From an uncultured Bacillota bacterium (GTDB lineage Bacteria; Bacillota; Clostridia; Christensenellales; UBA1242): a DNA stretch of 42,738 nucleotides. The notes beneath the pieces are model-generated. The model searched no databases. It was not told where the DNA came from and saw only the letters and a list, made by a program, of their open reading frames with translations. Positions within the stretch are counted from its first letter, which is position 1. Every line of letters begins with the position of its first letter. Shown in pieces: positions 7,381 to 15,899 of the stretch. The DNA lies in NCBI GenBank assembly GCA_949298925.1, contig CASFYE010000052.1, positions 1 to 42,738 on the forward strand, given 5' to 3'. The position numbers and the translations under genes are program-made.

Positions 7381-8145
7381 ATGGAAACGACAGAGAATGG
7401 TATAATCAAATATCATTACGACATGTTAAGAGACAACATTCAAAATGTCATTCACAAACTCGACGATGAGTTGACTTATTACAGGATTTACTTCGAAAAG
7501 CGTTTAAAATCGGTCGAAGTCATTTATGACACACCAACGAATTTGCTTTCCAATGCAGGAATAGTGTTGAGTAAGGAATTTAGAGAAGGCAAGTGCTATT
7601 TTAAGGTAAAAAAGATCTCATACTTGCCAACAGAATTTAGAAAACCAAACAGGAAATTTTACAATGCAGAGTGCAGTGCAAGAGAAACACCAAAAGACTA
7701 TCCTATTCAAATTGCCTCTGCAATAAACAATGCTTTTTCAAACATCTTTACCATTGACCTTGTAGAAGTTGTAAAACAAACCGTTCCAATCTATGAAATA
7801 AAAATTAAATCCGATGTTTACAAGATTATAAGTGGCATGGGGTTAAAAGGCAGTTTTGCTTTTGAAAAAATCACCTACAAAGATATGCAGTCAGGAAGAA
7901 AAGAGAAGAGATTGGGGGTAACATTGTCGCTTCCAGAAGATCAACGATTTGAAAAAGAAGCAAACGAAGTGCTTAGCGCTATTGAAAGAAAATGCAAAGA
8001 ATTGTTCTTTTATAAAGAAAGTAGATTTGAGATAGCGCAACGAATTTTGCGAGCTAAGAGGTCTGACAAGCCTAAACTTTCTCGTAAGGAATTAAAAGAG
8101 CAATTTAAAAATGAAACTAAAGAGTTAAATAAAGAAGAAAATTAA
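7381..8145 (+). CDS. Hypothetical protein, possibly CYTH-like, 254 aa
   Basis: Soluble, Lys/Glu-rich and without membrane segments. Residues 47-75 (VEVIYDTPTNLLSNAGIVLS, then KEF and FKVKKIS) loosely resemble the strand-DTP-strand pattern of CYTH-fold proteins, which bind triphosphates or polyphosphate. The N-terminal ExExK signature of that fold is not evident, so the resemblance is weak. The tail after residue 205 is a basic helix (RILRAKRSDKPKLSRKELKEQF). GGAGAAAGT precedes the ATG. It stands alone between rubrerythrin (divergent) and a symporter gene. Real gene; function unknown. Confidence 0.8.
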   Translation: METTENGIIKYHYDMLRDNIQNVIHKLDDELTYYRIYFEKRLKSVEVIYDTPTNLLSNAGIVLSKEFREGKCYFKVKKISYLPTEFRKPNRKFYNAECSARETPKDYPIQIASAINNAFSNIFTIDLVEVVKQTVPIYEIKIKSDVYKIISGMGLKGSFAFEKITYKDMQSGRKEKRLGVTLSLPEDQRFEKEANEVLSAIERKCKELFFYKESRFEIAQRILRAKRSDKPKLSRKELKEQFKNETKELNKEEN

Positions 8146-8200
8146 TGAATTAATCAAACAGTTTGTCCTTTTTTTTCACGACAGTGCATATAGATAACTT

Positions 8201-9640
8201 GTGAAAAAGAAGGACAATTTTTTACCTTTTAGAAACAAATTATTTTATGGTATGGGCGGATTAGGTTACAACTCGCTGTCCCAGACCATAGGCTCTTTTT
8301 TGATGTTTTTTTGCACATCGATCATGGGGCTTTCTGGAACTCTTGTTGGGCTCGCGATAGGCATTGCTTCTTTGTGGGACGGAGTTAGCGACCCACTTGT
8401 TGGCTATATTTCAGACAGGACTAAGCCCGGCTTTTTCGGCAAAAGATTAAAATACATGATTTTTGCAGTTTTTGCAATTGCACTTTGTAATTTGGCACTT
8501 TGGAGCATGCCTAAAACTAGTCAGTTTGGAATGTTTGTGTGGCTTTTGACATTTTTGCTACTTTTAGAAACCGCAAACACATTTTGGTCAACACCGTTTT
8601 CGGCGCTTGCTCTTGACATAGCACCTGATTACAACGAACAAAGCAAAATTCAATCATATAAAACATTTTTTAATGTGATTGGTATGATTGCGCCAAGTTT
8701 TTTAATGTTTTGGTTGATGCCATCGTTGACATTGGGTATTGACGCAGCAGATGCTAGCCAAGGGGGATTCATCACCATTGCACTTTTGAATGGCGGACTT
8801 GTAATATTGTTTGGATTAATAGCGGTTTTTGGTAATTTAAAACGAGTAAGAAATTTTGTAAAGTATGGCCATCCGCCACAAAAAGAAAAGCACGCTTTAA
8901 AAAATCTAATTGTTGGATATATTGACATTTTTAAAAAGAACAGCTTTGCGTGTTTGATTTTGGGATACTCGGTAGCACAGATCGCGTCATCATTTTTGAC
9001 GTCAGTAGGAATGCACCTATTCACATATTGTTACCATTTTTCGACTGCGAAAATCTCTATTTTGTTAATAGCACTGTTTGCGGGCGCAATTTTGTCACAA
9101 CCCGTTTGGGTGGGGCTTGCGAAGAGGATTGATAAAAAAGGTGCATTGATTTCTGCCTTATCTTTACTTTTACTAGGTATTGGGTTGACTTTAATTTCCT
9201 TTTTATTTAGGCAATATATTCCTCTTGAAACACTTTTTATATTTGTTTTGTGTTGCATAATCGTCTGTGGTTTTGGATTGGGAGCAATGTATTCTTTACC
9301 GATTTCAATGTATGCTGATGTGGTAACGTTGGAGCAATATAGCTCAGGTGTTAATAAGTCAGGGGCATACCTTGGATATTATTCCTTTACCTACAATCTT
9401 TCAAATTCAATTTCGATGCTTTTTATTGGGATTTTGTTAGATGCAATAAAGTTTGATCCGTCCGAACCTATTCAAGCGATAAGTGTGCAAAATGGACTTG
9501 GCACAATTGTTTTTTGTGGTTGCGCGATAGCTCTTGCCTTTGCAATTTTGCTGTTTTCGAGATACAAAGTCAAACGCTCGGATGTTTTGAAGGCACAGTT
9601 AAAATTAAATGATGATGAAAATAAAACTATAAAATTGTAA
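8201..9640 (+). CDS. GPH-family sugar:cation symporter (MFS)
   Basis: A 479-aa polytopic inner-membrane transporter, likely 12 helices. The N-terminus, GMGGLGYNSLSQTIGSF, and the loop DGVSDPLVGYISDRT followed by GKR are hallmarks of the glycoside-pentoside-hexuronide (MelB-like) family, which imports sugars or sugar conjugates with Na+ or H+. A second motif near 370, YADVVTLEQYSSG, matches the conserved family segment before helix 10. It starts with GTG and has no ribosome site; TATAGA at 8189-8194 ends 6 nt before the GTG, so the mRNA may be leaderless. No glycosidase is adjacent, so the substrate is unknown. Confidence 0.9.
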   Translation: MKKKDNFLPFRNKLFYGMGGLGYNSLSQTIGSFLMFFCTSIMGLSGTLVGLAIGIASLWDGVSDPLVGYISDRTKPGFFGKRLKYMIFAVFAIALCNLALWSMPKTSQFGMFVWLLTFLLLLETANTFWSTPFSALALDIAPDYNEQSKIQSYKTFFNVIGMIAPSFLMFWLMPSLTLGIDAADASQGGFITIALLNGGLVILFGLIAVFGNLKRVRNFVKYGHPPQKEKHALKNLIVGYIDIFKKNSFACLILGYSVAQIASSFLTSVGMHLFTYCYHFSTAKISILLIALFAGAILSQPVWVGLAKRIDKKGALISALSLLLLGIGLTLISFLFRQYIPLETLFIFVLCCIIVCGFGLGAMYSLPISMYADVVTLEQYSSGVNKSGAYLGYYSFTYNLSNSISMLFIGILLDAIKFDPSEPIQAISVQNGLGTIVFCGCAIALAFAILLFSRYKVKRSDVLKAQLKLNDDENKTIKL

Positions 9641-9676
9641 ATTTTAAATTCAGCACTATATTAAATATTTTTTATT

Positions 9677-9762
9677 GCGCGCAAATAAAGCTCGTGCATC
9701 GCACGAGCTTTTGTGCCCTGCAAGAAGCAGGGCACGAGCCACTTTTCGTGGCTTTTGCGCGC
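9677..9762. repeat. 86-nt cloverleaf-like inverted repeat element
   Basis: A perfect 9-bp outer stem, GCGCGCAAA at 9677-9685 with TTTGCGCGC at 9754-9762, encloses three hairpins. These are AAAGCTCGTGC/GCACGAGCTTT (11 bp, 9687-9711), GTGCCCTGC/GCAGGGCAC (9 bp, 9713-9735) and AGCCAC/GTGGCT (6 bp, 9737-9753). The element is far more GC-rich than its surroundings and lies between the symporter stop and a lipoprotein start. It may be a BIME/MITE-like repeat, a structured RNA or a terminator cluster. Confidence 0.75.
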
Positions 9763-9822
9763 AGAGTTGGTCACAAAAGAATTATTTTTTTTCAGTTAGC
9801 CAAACTAAATTTAGGGGGCAAA

Positions 9823-10311
9823 ATGAAAAGGAAAGTGTTAATTATCACAATTTTATTAATGTTTGTGATTTCGTCATTTTACGGATGTGGCAAGCAATTA
9901 AGTTATGGCGATGTTGTGCGCGATTCGGCTTTGACAGGTGGAGATTTGAGTTTTGTTTATGACAAACAAACTCACACGGCGACATTTGGTGGGCAAGGCG
10001 AAGTTGTTGCCTACTATATCGGTGATGAAGAGTTGGGTATAAAGTCTGGTAATAGAATAGGAGTTAAAATTTACGCACCTGATGAAATAACAGATTACTC
10101 TAAGGCCAAACTTGATTTTGAAGGAATGCAATACACTTCAGGAAGTTTTATGAGTAAAGTTTACGATCAAACTCAAAATTATTTTGTTTTGAAGCCATTA
10201 GTAAGCGAAGATGTTTCTTCTTTAGAAATTAGAGTTACATGGACGCCAGACAGTGAAACACAAACATACATAATTAAGGTTGCAAAAGGCACAAAGTTTG
10301 CAAATTCATAA
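9823..10311 (+). CDS. Putative lipoprotein, 162 aa
   Basis: The N-terminus is a lipoprotein signal peptide: KRK, a hydrophobic core VLIITILLMFVIS, then SSFYGC with Cys22 as the probable lipidated residue. The mature part is beta-rich and hydrophilic, with no motif I recognise. ATG 9823 follows TTAGGGGGC; a longer in-frame start at 9694 would read through the cloverleaf repeat and is rejected. It is 42 nt upstream of a GtrA-domain gene but that gene has its own promoter. Function unknown; likely attached to the outer face of the cell membrane. Confidence 0.85.
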   Translation: MKRKVLIITILLMFVISSFYGCGKQLSYGDVVRDSALTGGDLSFVYDKQTHTATFGGQGEVVAYYIGDEELGIKSGNRIGVKIYAPDEITDYSKAKLDFEGMQYTSGSFMSKVYDQTQNYFVLKPLVSEDVSSLEIRVTWTPDSETQTYIIKVAKGTKFANS

Positions 10312-10338
10312 AAAATGTTTTTTCTATCGGAAGTGTTA

Positions 10339-10347
10339 TGATATAAT
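10339..10347 (+). promoter_or_regulatory. Extended -10 promoter abutting the GtrA-ASCH start
   Basis: TG-A-TATAAT (10339-10347) is an extended -10. The ATG begins after 6 further nt and there is no ribosome site between, again implying a leaderless transcript. The -35 is only T-rich. Confidence 0.6.
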
Positions 10348-10353
10348 AAATCC

Positions 10354-11184
10354 ATGAAAAAAGATATTGTAGCGCAGTCGCAAGAAAAAGAAAGCGAGAA
10401 AAAGAAAAAAATAGATAAGGCAGAAATTTTTCGCATTTTAAAATTTGTTGGCTTTTCAATTTCTGCTGGAGTTATTCAAATTGCTTCATTTGAAATTTTG
10501 TATCATGCTATAAATTGGCTTTGGTGGCCAAGTTATTTGATTTCAATAATTTTGTCGGTCATTTGGAATTTTACTTTTAATCGCAAGTTTACTTTTCAAT
10601 CTGCCAACAACGTTTATATAGCAATGGCATGGACGCTTTTGTATTACGTTGCATTCATTCCTATATCAGTTTTTGGTGGGAATGAACTTGAAAATATAGG
10701 TTGGCATGGAACTTTGGTGACAGCACTTATGATGCTTTTAAATTTCGTAACTGAATTTGCTTGGCAAAGGTATTTTGTTTTTAGAAAATCCATTAATTCA
10801 AAACCGTTGCCAAAAACAGTGCAAATGGCATTGCATTCTGAACCGTTTGAAAAAATAGCATCTGGATTAAAAAAAGTTGAAATGCGGCTTTTTGATAACA
10901 AAAGAAAAGAGTTAAATGTTGGCGACAAAATAGTTTTTAAAGAAAGGACAAATGAAAACAACAAAATAAAAGTCAAAATAACTAAATTAAACAAATTTTC
11001 TTCATTTGATGAACTTTATCGTTTTTACAAAGATAAGACCGTGCTAGGTTATGCACCAAATGAAACGGCGGATCCTAAAGATATGGAAAAATATTACACG
11101 AAAGAAAAACAAAAAATGGGGGTCCTTGCAATTGAATTTGAATTAATCAGCAAAAACAATGAGAAAAATGTAAAATTAAATTAA
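10354..11184 (+). CDS. GtrA-like membrane domain fused to an ASCH-like domain
   Basis: 276 aa. Residues about 27-145 form a four-helix GtrA-type domain with the family hallmarks WNFTFNRKFTF at 71-81 and EFAWQRYFVFRK near 134-145; GtrA proteins move or present polyprenyl-linked sugars. Residues about 158-270 look like an ASCH domain: SEPFEKIASGLKKVEMRL, then NVGDKIVFKER and a central strand-helix region. ASCH domains are beta-barrels that bind RNA or nucleotides. A basic coiled N-terminus of 25 residues precedes the first helix. The fusion would place the ASCH domain on one membrane face. The combination is unusual; neither half shows a break. Confidence 0.75.
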   Translation: MKKDIVAQSQEKESEKKKKIDKAEIFRILKFVGFSISAGVIQIASFEILYHAINWLWWPSYLISIILSVIWNFTFNRKFTFQSANNVYIAMAWTLLYYVAFIPISVFGGNELENIGWHGTLVTALMMLLNFVTEFAWQRYFVFRKSINSKPLPKTVQMALHSEPFEKIASGLKKVEMRLFDNKRKELNVGDKIVFKERTNENNKIKVKITKLNKFSSFDELYRFYKDKTVLGYAPNETADPKDMEKYYTKEKQKMGVLAIEFELISKNNEKNVKLN

Positions 11185-11399
11185 CAAAAAAGTTTTTAAA
11201 TTTGAAAAATCATTACTAAGGAATAAAAACAAAATAAATTGTCATAAGATTTTGGAATATTGGTTTTCTGTAATATTGCTGGCAATTTATTTTTTTATAC
11301 AAAAAAGCATTTGTCAATTGAAAATAAATCGCAGTGTGAATACAATAATTCTTTTAATGTAACTGTGCCAATTTAATTTTAAGAAAATAATTTTGAGTA

Positions 11400-11428
11400 T
11401 TGACAACAGTAAAAAGGTGTGATATATT
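11400..11428 (+). promoter_or_regulatory. Promoter of ankyrin gene 1
   Basis: TTGACA at 11400-11405, 17-nt spacer, TATATT at 11423-11428: near-consensus sigma-A promoter. The surrounding 40 nt are almost identical to those at 12998-13026. Confidence 0.85.
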
Positions 11429-11452
11429 GTGTATAACAAGGGAGAAAAAAAC

Positions 11453-12877
11453 GTGGAAAACATTATAGATGAAATTAAAGAGTTAATTGAAATAAATGAT
11501 GTAGAAGCAGAGGAATACTTAATTAATTATTTTTCAGAGTTGGACGAAAAAAGTAGCAAAGATGAAGAATTGTTGAAAATGAAATCTTCTGATGGCGAAA
11601 CATTGATAGACCTGGCTATTTTTAAAAAAATGAGGAAATTCTTGTGTTTACTAGTAGAAAAATATCCAAATCTTGCGCAAAACAGTTTACACAGGGCGGC
11701 AGAGGAAGGCTTTTCAGACGTTTTAATCAAAGCGTTAGAAGTTGATCCAAGTCTTGCAAAAGTGCAAAATAAAAAAGGTGAAACCTTTTTGCATGAGGCG
11801 GCATGGAAAGGTCTTTCAGACGTTTTAATCAAAGCGTTAGAAGTTGATCCAAGTCTTGCAAAAATACAAGATTATACTGGCGATACGTTTTTGCATGCTG
11901 CAGTTAGGCGAGGTCTTTATTACGTTTTGATCAAAGCGTTAGAAGTTGATCCAAGTCTTGCAAAAGTGCAAAACAAAAAAGGTGAAACCTTTTTGAATAA
12001 GGCGGCGTGGGAAGGTCTTTCAGACGTTTTAATCAAAGCGTTAGAAGTTGATCCAAGTCTTGCAAAATTACAAGACAAATATGGCTACACTTTTTTGCAT
12101 GCTGCGGCAGAGAAAGGTCTTTCAGACGTTTTAATCAAAGCGTTTGAAGTTGATCCAAGTCTTGCAAGAATTCAAGACCACCGTGGGAACACCTTTTTGC
12201 ATTATGCGGCAGAGAAAGGGCTTTCAGGCGTCTTAATAAAGGCGTTAGAAGTTGATCTAAGTCTTGCAAAAGTGCAAAATGAAGAAGGCGAAACTTTTTT
12301 GCATGAGGCGGCAAAGAAGGGGTTTTTAGGCGTTTTAATAAAAGTGTTAGAAGTTGATCCGAGCCTTGCTAAAGTGCAAAACGAATATGGCGATACGTTT
12401 TTGCACGATGCGGCATGGAAAGGTCTTTCAGCTGTTTTAATTAAAGCATTAGAAGTTGATCTGAGTCTTGCAAGAGTGCAAAGTAAAAAAGGCTATACGT
12501 TTTTGCATGATGCGGCAGACAAAGGTCTTTCAGAAGTTCTAATCAAAGCGTTAGAAGTTGATCCGAACCTTGTTAAAGCGCAAGATTACAAAGGCTATAA
12601 TTTTCTGCATAAGGCGGCGGTGAATGGTCTTTCAGATGTTTTAATCAAAGCGTTAGAGATAAATCCGGAATTTTTAACAATTAAAACGAGAGAAGGACAA
12701 ACTGTTCTAGATCTCGCGAGGGAGACGGCATCTAAAAGAGGTTGTAAAGCAGACTTTTCGGAATTTTTCAAACTTGCTGCACCAATGAACCAAAAAGAAG
12801 CTAAAGAAAATATTCAAAATGCAAAAATCTTTTTAAATGAAAGAAAAGCTCAAAAGCTGGGCGAAGATAGAAGATAA
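11453..12877 (+). CDS. Ankyrin-type repeat protein, ten 34-aa units
   Basis: 474 aa from GTG 11453 (AGGGAG upstream). An upstream GTG at 11429 overlaps the promoter edge and is less likely. An acidic 87-residue N-cap is followed by ten units of 34 aa (11714-12733) with consensus S-D-V-L-I-K-A-L-E-V-D-P-S-L-A-K-V-Q-N, then G-x-T-F-L-H-x-A-A-x-K-G-L; the last unit is degenerate (FLTIKTREGQTVLDLAR). This matches the ankyrin helix-turn-helix pattern. There is no signal peptide or enzyme domain, so it is a protein-binding scaffold, cytoplasmic unless exported by another route. The units are very similar at DNA level, pointing to recent expansion. A shorter paralogue follows. Confidence 0.85.
   Translation: MENIIDEIKELIEINDVEAEEYLINYFSELDEKSSKDEELLKMKSSDGETLIDLAIFKKMRKFLCLLVEKYPNLAQNSLHRAAEEGFSDVLIKALEVDPSLAKVQNKKGETFLHEAAWKGLSDVLIKALEVDPSLAKIQDYTGDTFLHAAVRRGLYYVLIKALEVDPSLAKVQNKKGETFLNKAAWEGLSDVLIKALEVDPSLAKLQDKYGYTFLHAAAEKGLSDVLIKAFEVDPSLARIQDHRGNTFLHYAAEKGLSGVLIKALEVDLSLAKVQNEEGETFLHEAAKKGFLGVLIKVLEVDPSLAKVQNEYGDTFLHDAAWKGLSAVLIKALEVDLSLARVQSKKGYTFLHDAADKGLSEVLIKALEVDPNLVKAQDYKGYNFLHKAAVNGLSDVLIKALEINPEFLTIKTREGQTVLDLARETASKRGCKADFSEFFKLAAPMNQKEAKENIQNAKIFLNERKAQKLGEDRR
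11714..12733 (+). repeat. Ten tandem 102-bp repeats inside ankyrin gene 1
   Basis: Each 102-bp unit encodes one 34-aa repeat. Blocks such as TTTTAATCAAAGCGTTAGAAG recur almost unchanged in most units. The nucleotide identity exceeds what protein constraint needs, so units likely duplicate and convert by recombination. Confidence 0.85.
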
Positions 12878-12904
12878 ATTAAAATTTGTTGTTAGCGGGA
12901 AATG

Positions 12905-12935
12905 AAAAGACACCTTAAAAATTAAGGTGTTTTTT
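12905..12935 (+). terminator. Terminator of ankyrin gene 1
   Basis: ACACCTT/AAGGTGT stem around an A/T loop followed by T6. The same stem ends ankyrin gene 2. Confidence 0.8.
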
Positions 12936-12997
12936 AATAAAATTAATTATTAAATAAAAAAATCGTGAGATTGTTGTAAGATTAATAATTTTGAGTA

Positions 12998-13026
12998 TTG
13001 ACAACAGTAAAAAGATGTGATATATT
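12998..13026 (+). promoter_or_regulatory. Promoter of ankyrin gene 2
   Basis: TTGACA, 17 nt, TATATT. It differs from the promoter of ankyrin gene 1 at one spacer position in the region compared, so the two genes carry the same promoter. Confidence 0.85.
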
Positions 13027-13050
13027 GTGACTAACAAAGGAGAAAAAAAC

Positions 13051-13671
13051 ATGAGAAACATTAAAGAAAACATTGTAGATGAAATTAAGATGTCGATTAA
13101 AGAAAACAGTGCAGAAGCGGAGAAATACTTAATCAACTATTTTTCTGAGTTGAATAAAGAAGGTTTCAATGATGATGAATTGTTAAGAATGAAAACTTCT
13201 GATGGCGCGACATTGATAGATTTGGCAATTTCAGAAGGATTACAGAACTTTTTGTGCTTTATAGTGAAATATTATACAAATTTTGCAAAAGTACAAAATA
13301 AAGAAGGAAATACTTTTTTGCATAAGGCGGCACGGAAAGGCTTTTCAGGCGTTCTAATAACAGCCTTAGATGTAGATCAAGATTTTGCGAAAGTACAAAA
13401 TAAAAAAGGCGAAACCTTTTTGCATGAGGCGACAAAAGGCGATGCCGTAGAGGCCCTAATCAAAGCGTTAGAAGTTGATCCTGAACTTTTAACAATTAAA
13501 ACTAAAAAAGGTAAAACTGTCTTGGATATGGCAAGAGAAAGGAAATCTAGCTTTAATTGTGATCTTCGTTTCTATAATTTTTTTGAACTCTTTAATAAAG
13601 AAGAAAACAAAAAAATAATAACTCATCTAAATGAGAGAATGCTTCTAAGATTGGGCGACGATAGAAGCTAA
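13051..13671 (+). CDS. Short ankyrin-type paralogue, about three repeats
   Basis: 206 aa from ATG 13051 (AAAGGAG upstream). N-cap and C-tail match ankyrin gene 1: both N-caps contain YLINYFSEL and DELL-like segments and both C-termini read LNER, then LG, then DDR or EDR. Only about three 34-aa units lie between, with the shared block KGETFLHEA. It therefore has the same design with fewer units. No signal peptide. It has its own copy of the promoter and terminator, so the full transcription unit was duplicated. Role unknown, likely protein binding. Confidence 0.8.
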   Translation: MRNIKENIVDEIKMSIKENSAEAEKYLINYFSELNKEGFNDDELLRMKTSDGATLIDLAISEGLQNFLCFIVKYYTNFAKVQNKEGNTFLHKAARKGFSGVLITALDVDQDFAKVQNKKGETFLHEATKGDAVEALIKALEVDPELLTIKTKKGKTVLDMARERKSSFNCDLRFYNFFELFNKEENKKIITHLNERMLLRLGDDRS

Positions 13672-13701
13672 TTCTAAATTAAACGATGGTAGAAAATAAA
13701 T

Positions 13702-13732
13702 AAAAACACCTTAAAAATTAAGGTGTTTTTTT
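13702..13732 (+). terminator. Terminator of ankyrin gene 2
   Basis: ACACCTT/AAGGTGT stem, T7 tail; same stem and loop as at 12905-12935. Confidence 0.8.
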
Positions 13733-13891
13733 GTTAAAAATTTTATAAAAAAATTAAAGTCGTAATAATAAAAGAAAATAAATTTACAAAACTCGAATTA
13801 GAAATAAGGTTTGATTATTTTAAAGTATATCTTAAATTCTTTGACTATTTTAATGTATTTTTAATTCTTTTTACAATTTTTTAAGCAAAGA

Positions 13892-15094
13892 TTAATCACA
13901 TTTTAAGACGACTTTGATCGTGTCACGTGGGTTTTCAATTAAGAGTTTAAAAGCTTTTTTGTAGTCATCAAGGGCAAAGCGGTGAGTAATAAAGCCTTCG
14001 GTAATGAGCTGTTTTTTTAGCATCATTTCTTTTACTATTTCAAAGGTTTGCTTAGGCTCGCCATTTATAATTTCTAGCCCATGTGAATCAGCGCCTATAA
14101 TATTTAGCCCTTGCCACCAGATTGGCGTTTCGTCAAATTTAGTTTTTGTCATTTGATAGCCAACCTTAACGAGTGTGCCTTGTGCCTTTAACCATCTTAG
14201 TGTGTCGTTAAAAAGTGTGCCTTTGCCAACACAATCGTATATCACATCGAAACCGCCTAAAATCATCCTGTTGTTTCCTTTTTCATATAGTTTGCCTTGT
14301 GTGGCTTTTGCAACGGCTTTGTAAGGATCTCCAGATAGAATTTCATCAGCACCAAGTTTTTTTGCAAATGCGTGTTTGTTTGGATTGTTTTCCATAACAA
14401 AAATTTTGCATTCTGGCATCAGTAACTTTGCAAATTGGATCACGTTTAATCCAATCATGCCAGCACCTATCACCAAAACTTTATCGTTAGGTTTTGGAAT
14501 ATGCTTTAAAACTGCGTGGAGAGAAACTGCGAAAGGCTCTACTAAAACTGCCTCATCATTTGTCAAATCGTTTACTTCGATGAGTTGCCCTTCTGGTGCG
14601 ATATAACTGTCGCTCATGCCTGCGCCAACAGGCTCTTGAACTTTGCTAGGCATACCGTAGTTTTCACAATCTGAATAATTTCCTTTTTTGCACATTTCGC
14701 AAAATTCATTAGGCTTAAAACCTTTAAGTTCGCAACTTGCCATGTATTTTTGCATACAAACTTTGTCGCCCACTTTTAAATTTTTTACGTCTTTTCCGAT
14801 TTCTACAACTTCGCCAACGGTTTCATGCCCCAAATAAGTTATTTCAGAACATGGCATTGGCAAAAAAGCAGTGCTTGGCCCTTGCGCACAGCGATAAAAA
14901 GTCATATCAGATCCACAAATTCCTGTTTGTATATTTTTTACGCGAACCCAGTTTTCAGCAGGTAGTTTAGGATCAGGAAATTTTTTAAAAATTACAGGCG
15001 ACAATTTGCTGTGATATGCTTTTTTTGAAAAAGCACTTAAAACCTTAATGATAGCGACTTTTGAAATCTTTCCTTCGAACAATAAAGTTTTCAT
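13892..15094 (-). CDS. Zinc-dependent alcohol dehydrogenase (MDR family)
   Basis: A 400-aa medium-chain dehydrogenase. Catalytic zinc ligands are Cys60 in ICGSD, and His90-Glu91 in LGHE. Structural-zinc cysteines are at about 121, 132, 135 and 143. The Rossmann NAD(P) loop is IGAGMIG at 209-215. An N-terminal extension of about 40 residues precedes the catalytic domain, and a 20-residue insert sits between zinc motifs. The substrate may be an alcohol, polyol or sugar. GAGGTG lies upstream of the ATG. It stands alone, with no partner genes. Confidence 0.9.
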   Translation of the reverse strand: MKTLLFEGKISKVAIIKVLSAFSKKAYHSKLSPVIFKKFPDPKLPAENWVRVKNIQTGICGSDMTFYRCAQGPSTAFLPMPCSEITYLGHETVGEVVEIGKDVKNLKVGDKVCMQKYMASCELKGFKPNEFCEMCKKGNYSDCENYGMPSKVQEPVGAGMSDSYIAPEGQLIEVNDLTNDEAVLVEPFAVSLHAVLKHIPKPNDKVLVIGAGMIGLNVIQFAKLLMPECKIFVMENNPNKHAFAKKLGADEILSGDPYKAVAKATQGKLYEKGNNRMILGGFDVIYDCVGKGTLFNDTLRWLKAQGTLVKVGYQMTKTKFDETPIWWQGLNIIGADSHGLEIINGEPKQTFEIVKEMMLKKQLITEGFITHRFALDDYKKAFKLLIENPRDTIKVVLKCD

Positions 15095-15235
15095 ATTACA
15101 CCTCTTTTTTTAATTTATCATAATTGTTGCAAATTAAAAAAACAAAATAACAGTTTTTTAAATATTTTATAATAAAAATTAAATTAAGAATAAAATGGCT
15201 GTTTTTGAGAATGCTATTATTAAGGAGGAAAAGAA

Positions 15236-15469
15236 ATGATAATAGCAAATTATATTGCTTATATCTTAACACTGATTGGCGGACTTAATTGGGGGCTTGT
15301 AGGTATTTTTAACTTTGATCTTGTCAACTGGATGTGCGGAGGCAGAAATGTGGGGTCCATCATCATATATATTGTCATTCTTTTGGCGACATTGTGGCTC
15401 ATCATATCTCCAATTTTGTCAAGAGGTATGTTAGATTTGGGTTATACGCGTCGCGATGACAAACAATAA
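15236..15469 (+). CDS. DUF378 family membrane protein
   Basis: A 77-aa protein with two membrane helices (about 5-25 and 40-60). ILTLIGGLNWGLVGIFNFDLV is the DUF378 hallmark, here split around Asn18-Trp19. The function of the family is unknown; it is common in Bacillota. AAGGAGGAAAAGAA precedes the ATG, and a good terminator follows. Monocistronic. Confidence 0.9.
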   Translation: MIIANYIAYILTLIGGLNWGLVGIFNFDLVNWMCGGRNVGSIIIYIVILLATLWLIISPILSRGMLDLGYTRRDDKQ

Positions 15470-15508
15470 TAAAAACCTTTTAAATTAGCATTTTTAACTG
15501 TTTAAAAG

Positions 15509-15546
15509 ACAAAGAGAACGTTAAACTAAAAAACGTTCTCTTTTTT
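15509..15546 (+). terminator. Terminator of the DUF378 gene
   Basis: GAGAACGTT/AACGTTCTC perfect 9-bp stem followed by T6. Confidence 0.85.
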
Positions 15547-15705
15547 ATAATCAATATTTTTTTTAAATGTAACAATTTTTCGGATTTTTTAATTAAAAGC
15601 TCTAAAACATATTTTGATTTTTGTAATACTTTTTATATGATTATGTTATAATGTGTTATAAAAAAAACAAATTAACAGTTATAAAATTTAATATGAGACA
15701 AAGCG

Positions 15706-15861
15706 ATGTTTGAGTACAAGGTAGAAAAATACAAAATTAAAAATGCAGAGGAGTCGATGAACAATTTGGCAAAAGAAGGTTGGCGTGTCATTTCAGTTTC
15801 TCCAAATGAGGCACTAGGATTTGGAATTATTGTAACTTATGAGCGTGAGGTCAAAAATTGA
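15706..15861 (+). CDS. DUF4177-like protein, 51 aa
   Basis: Too short for a default ORF list. Reading from ATG 15706 to TGA 15859 gives a protein that starts MFEYKVEKYKI, continues NNLAKEGWRVISVSP and ends IIVTYERE. This is the strand, helix, KEGW, strand pattern of the DUF4177 family, whose function is unknown. The ribosome site is poor (GACAAAGCG). TATAAT at 15647-15652 is a probable -10, leaving a leader of about 50 nt. It lies between the DUF378 terminator and a convergent lipoprotein gene. Confidence 0.75.
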   Translation: MFEYKVEKYKIKNAEESMNNLAKEGWRVISVSPNEALGFGIIVTYEREVKN

Positions 15862-15899
15862 CGTTTTACATAATGATTTAACAAAAAAACAAAACTTTT

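Noticed and set aside
9694-9822. 43-codon N-terminal extension of the lipoprotein gene
   Set aside because: It would read through the cloverleaf repeat and hide the signal peptide that starts at 9823 behind a good ribosome site.
11714-12733. CRISPR-like regular repeats
   Set aside because: The 102-bp period is in frame with 34-aa ankyrin units, with no spacers or cas genes.
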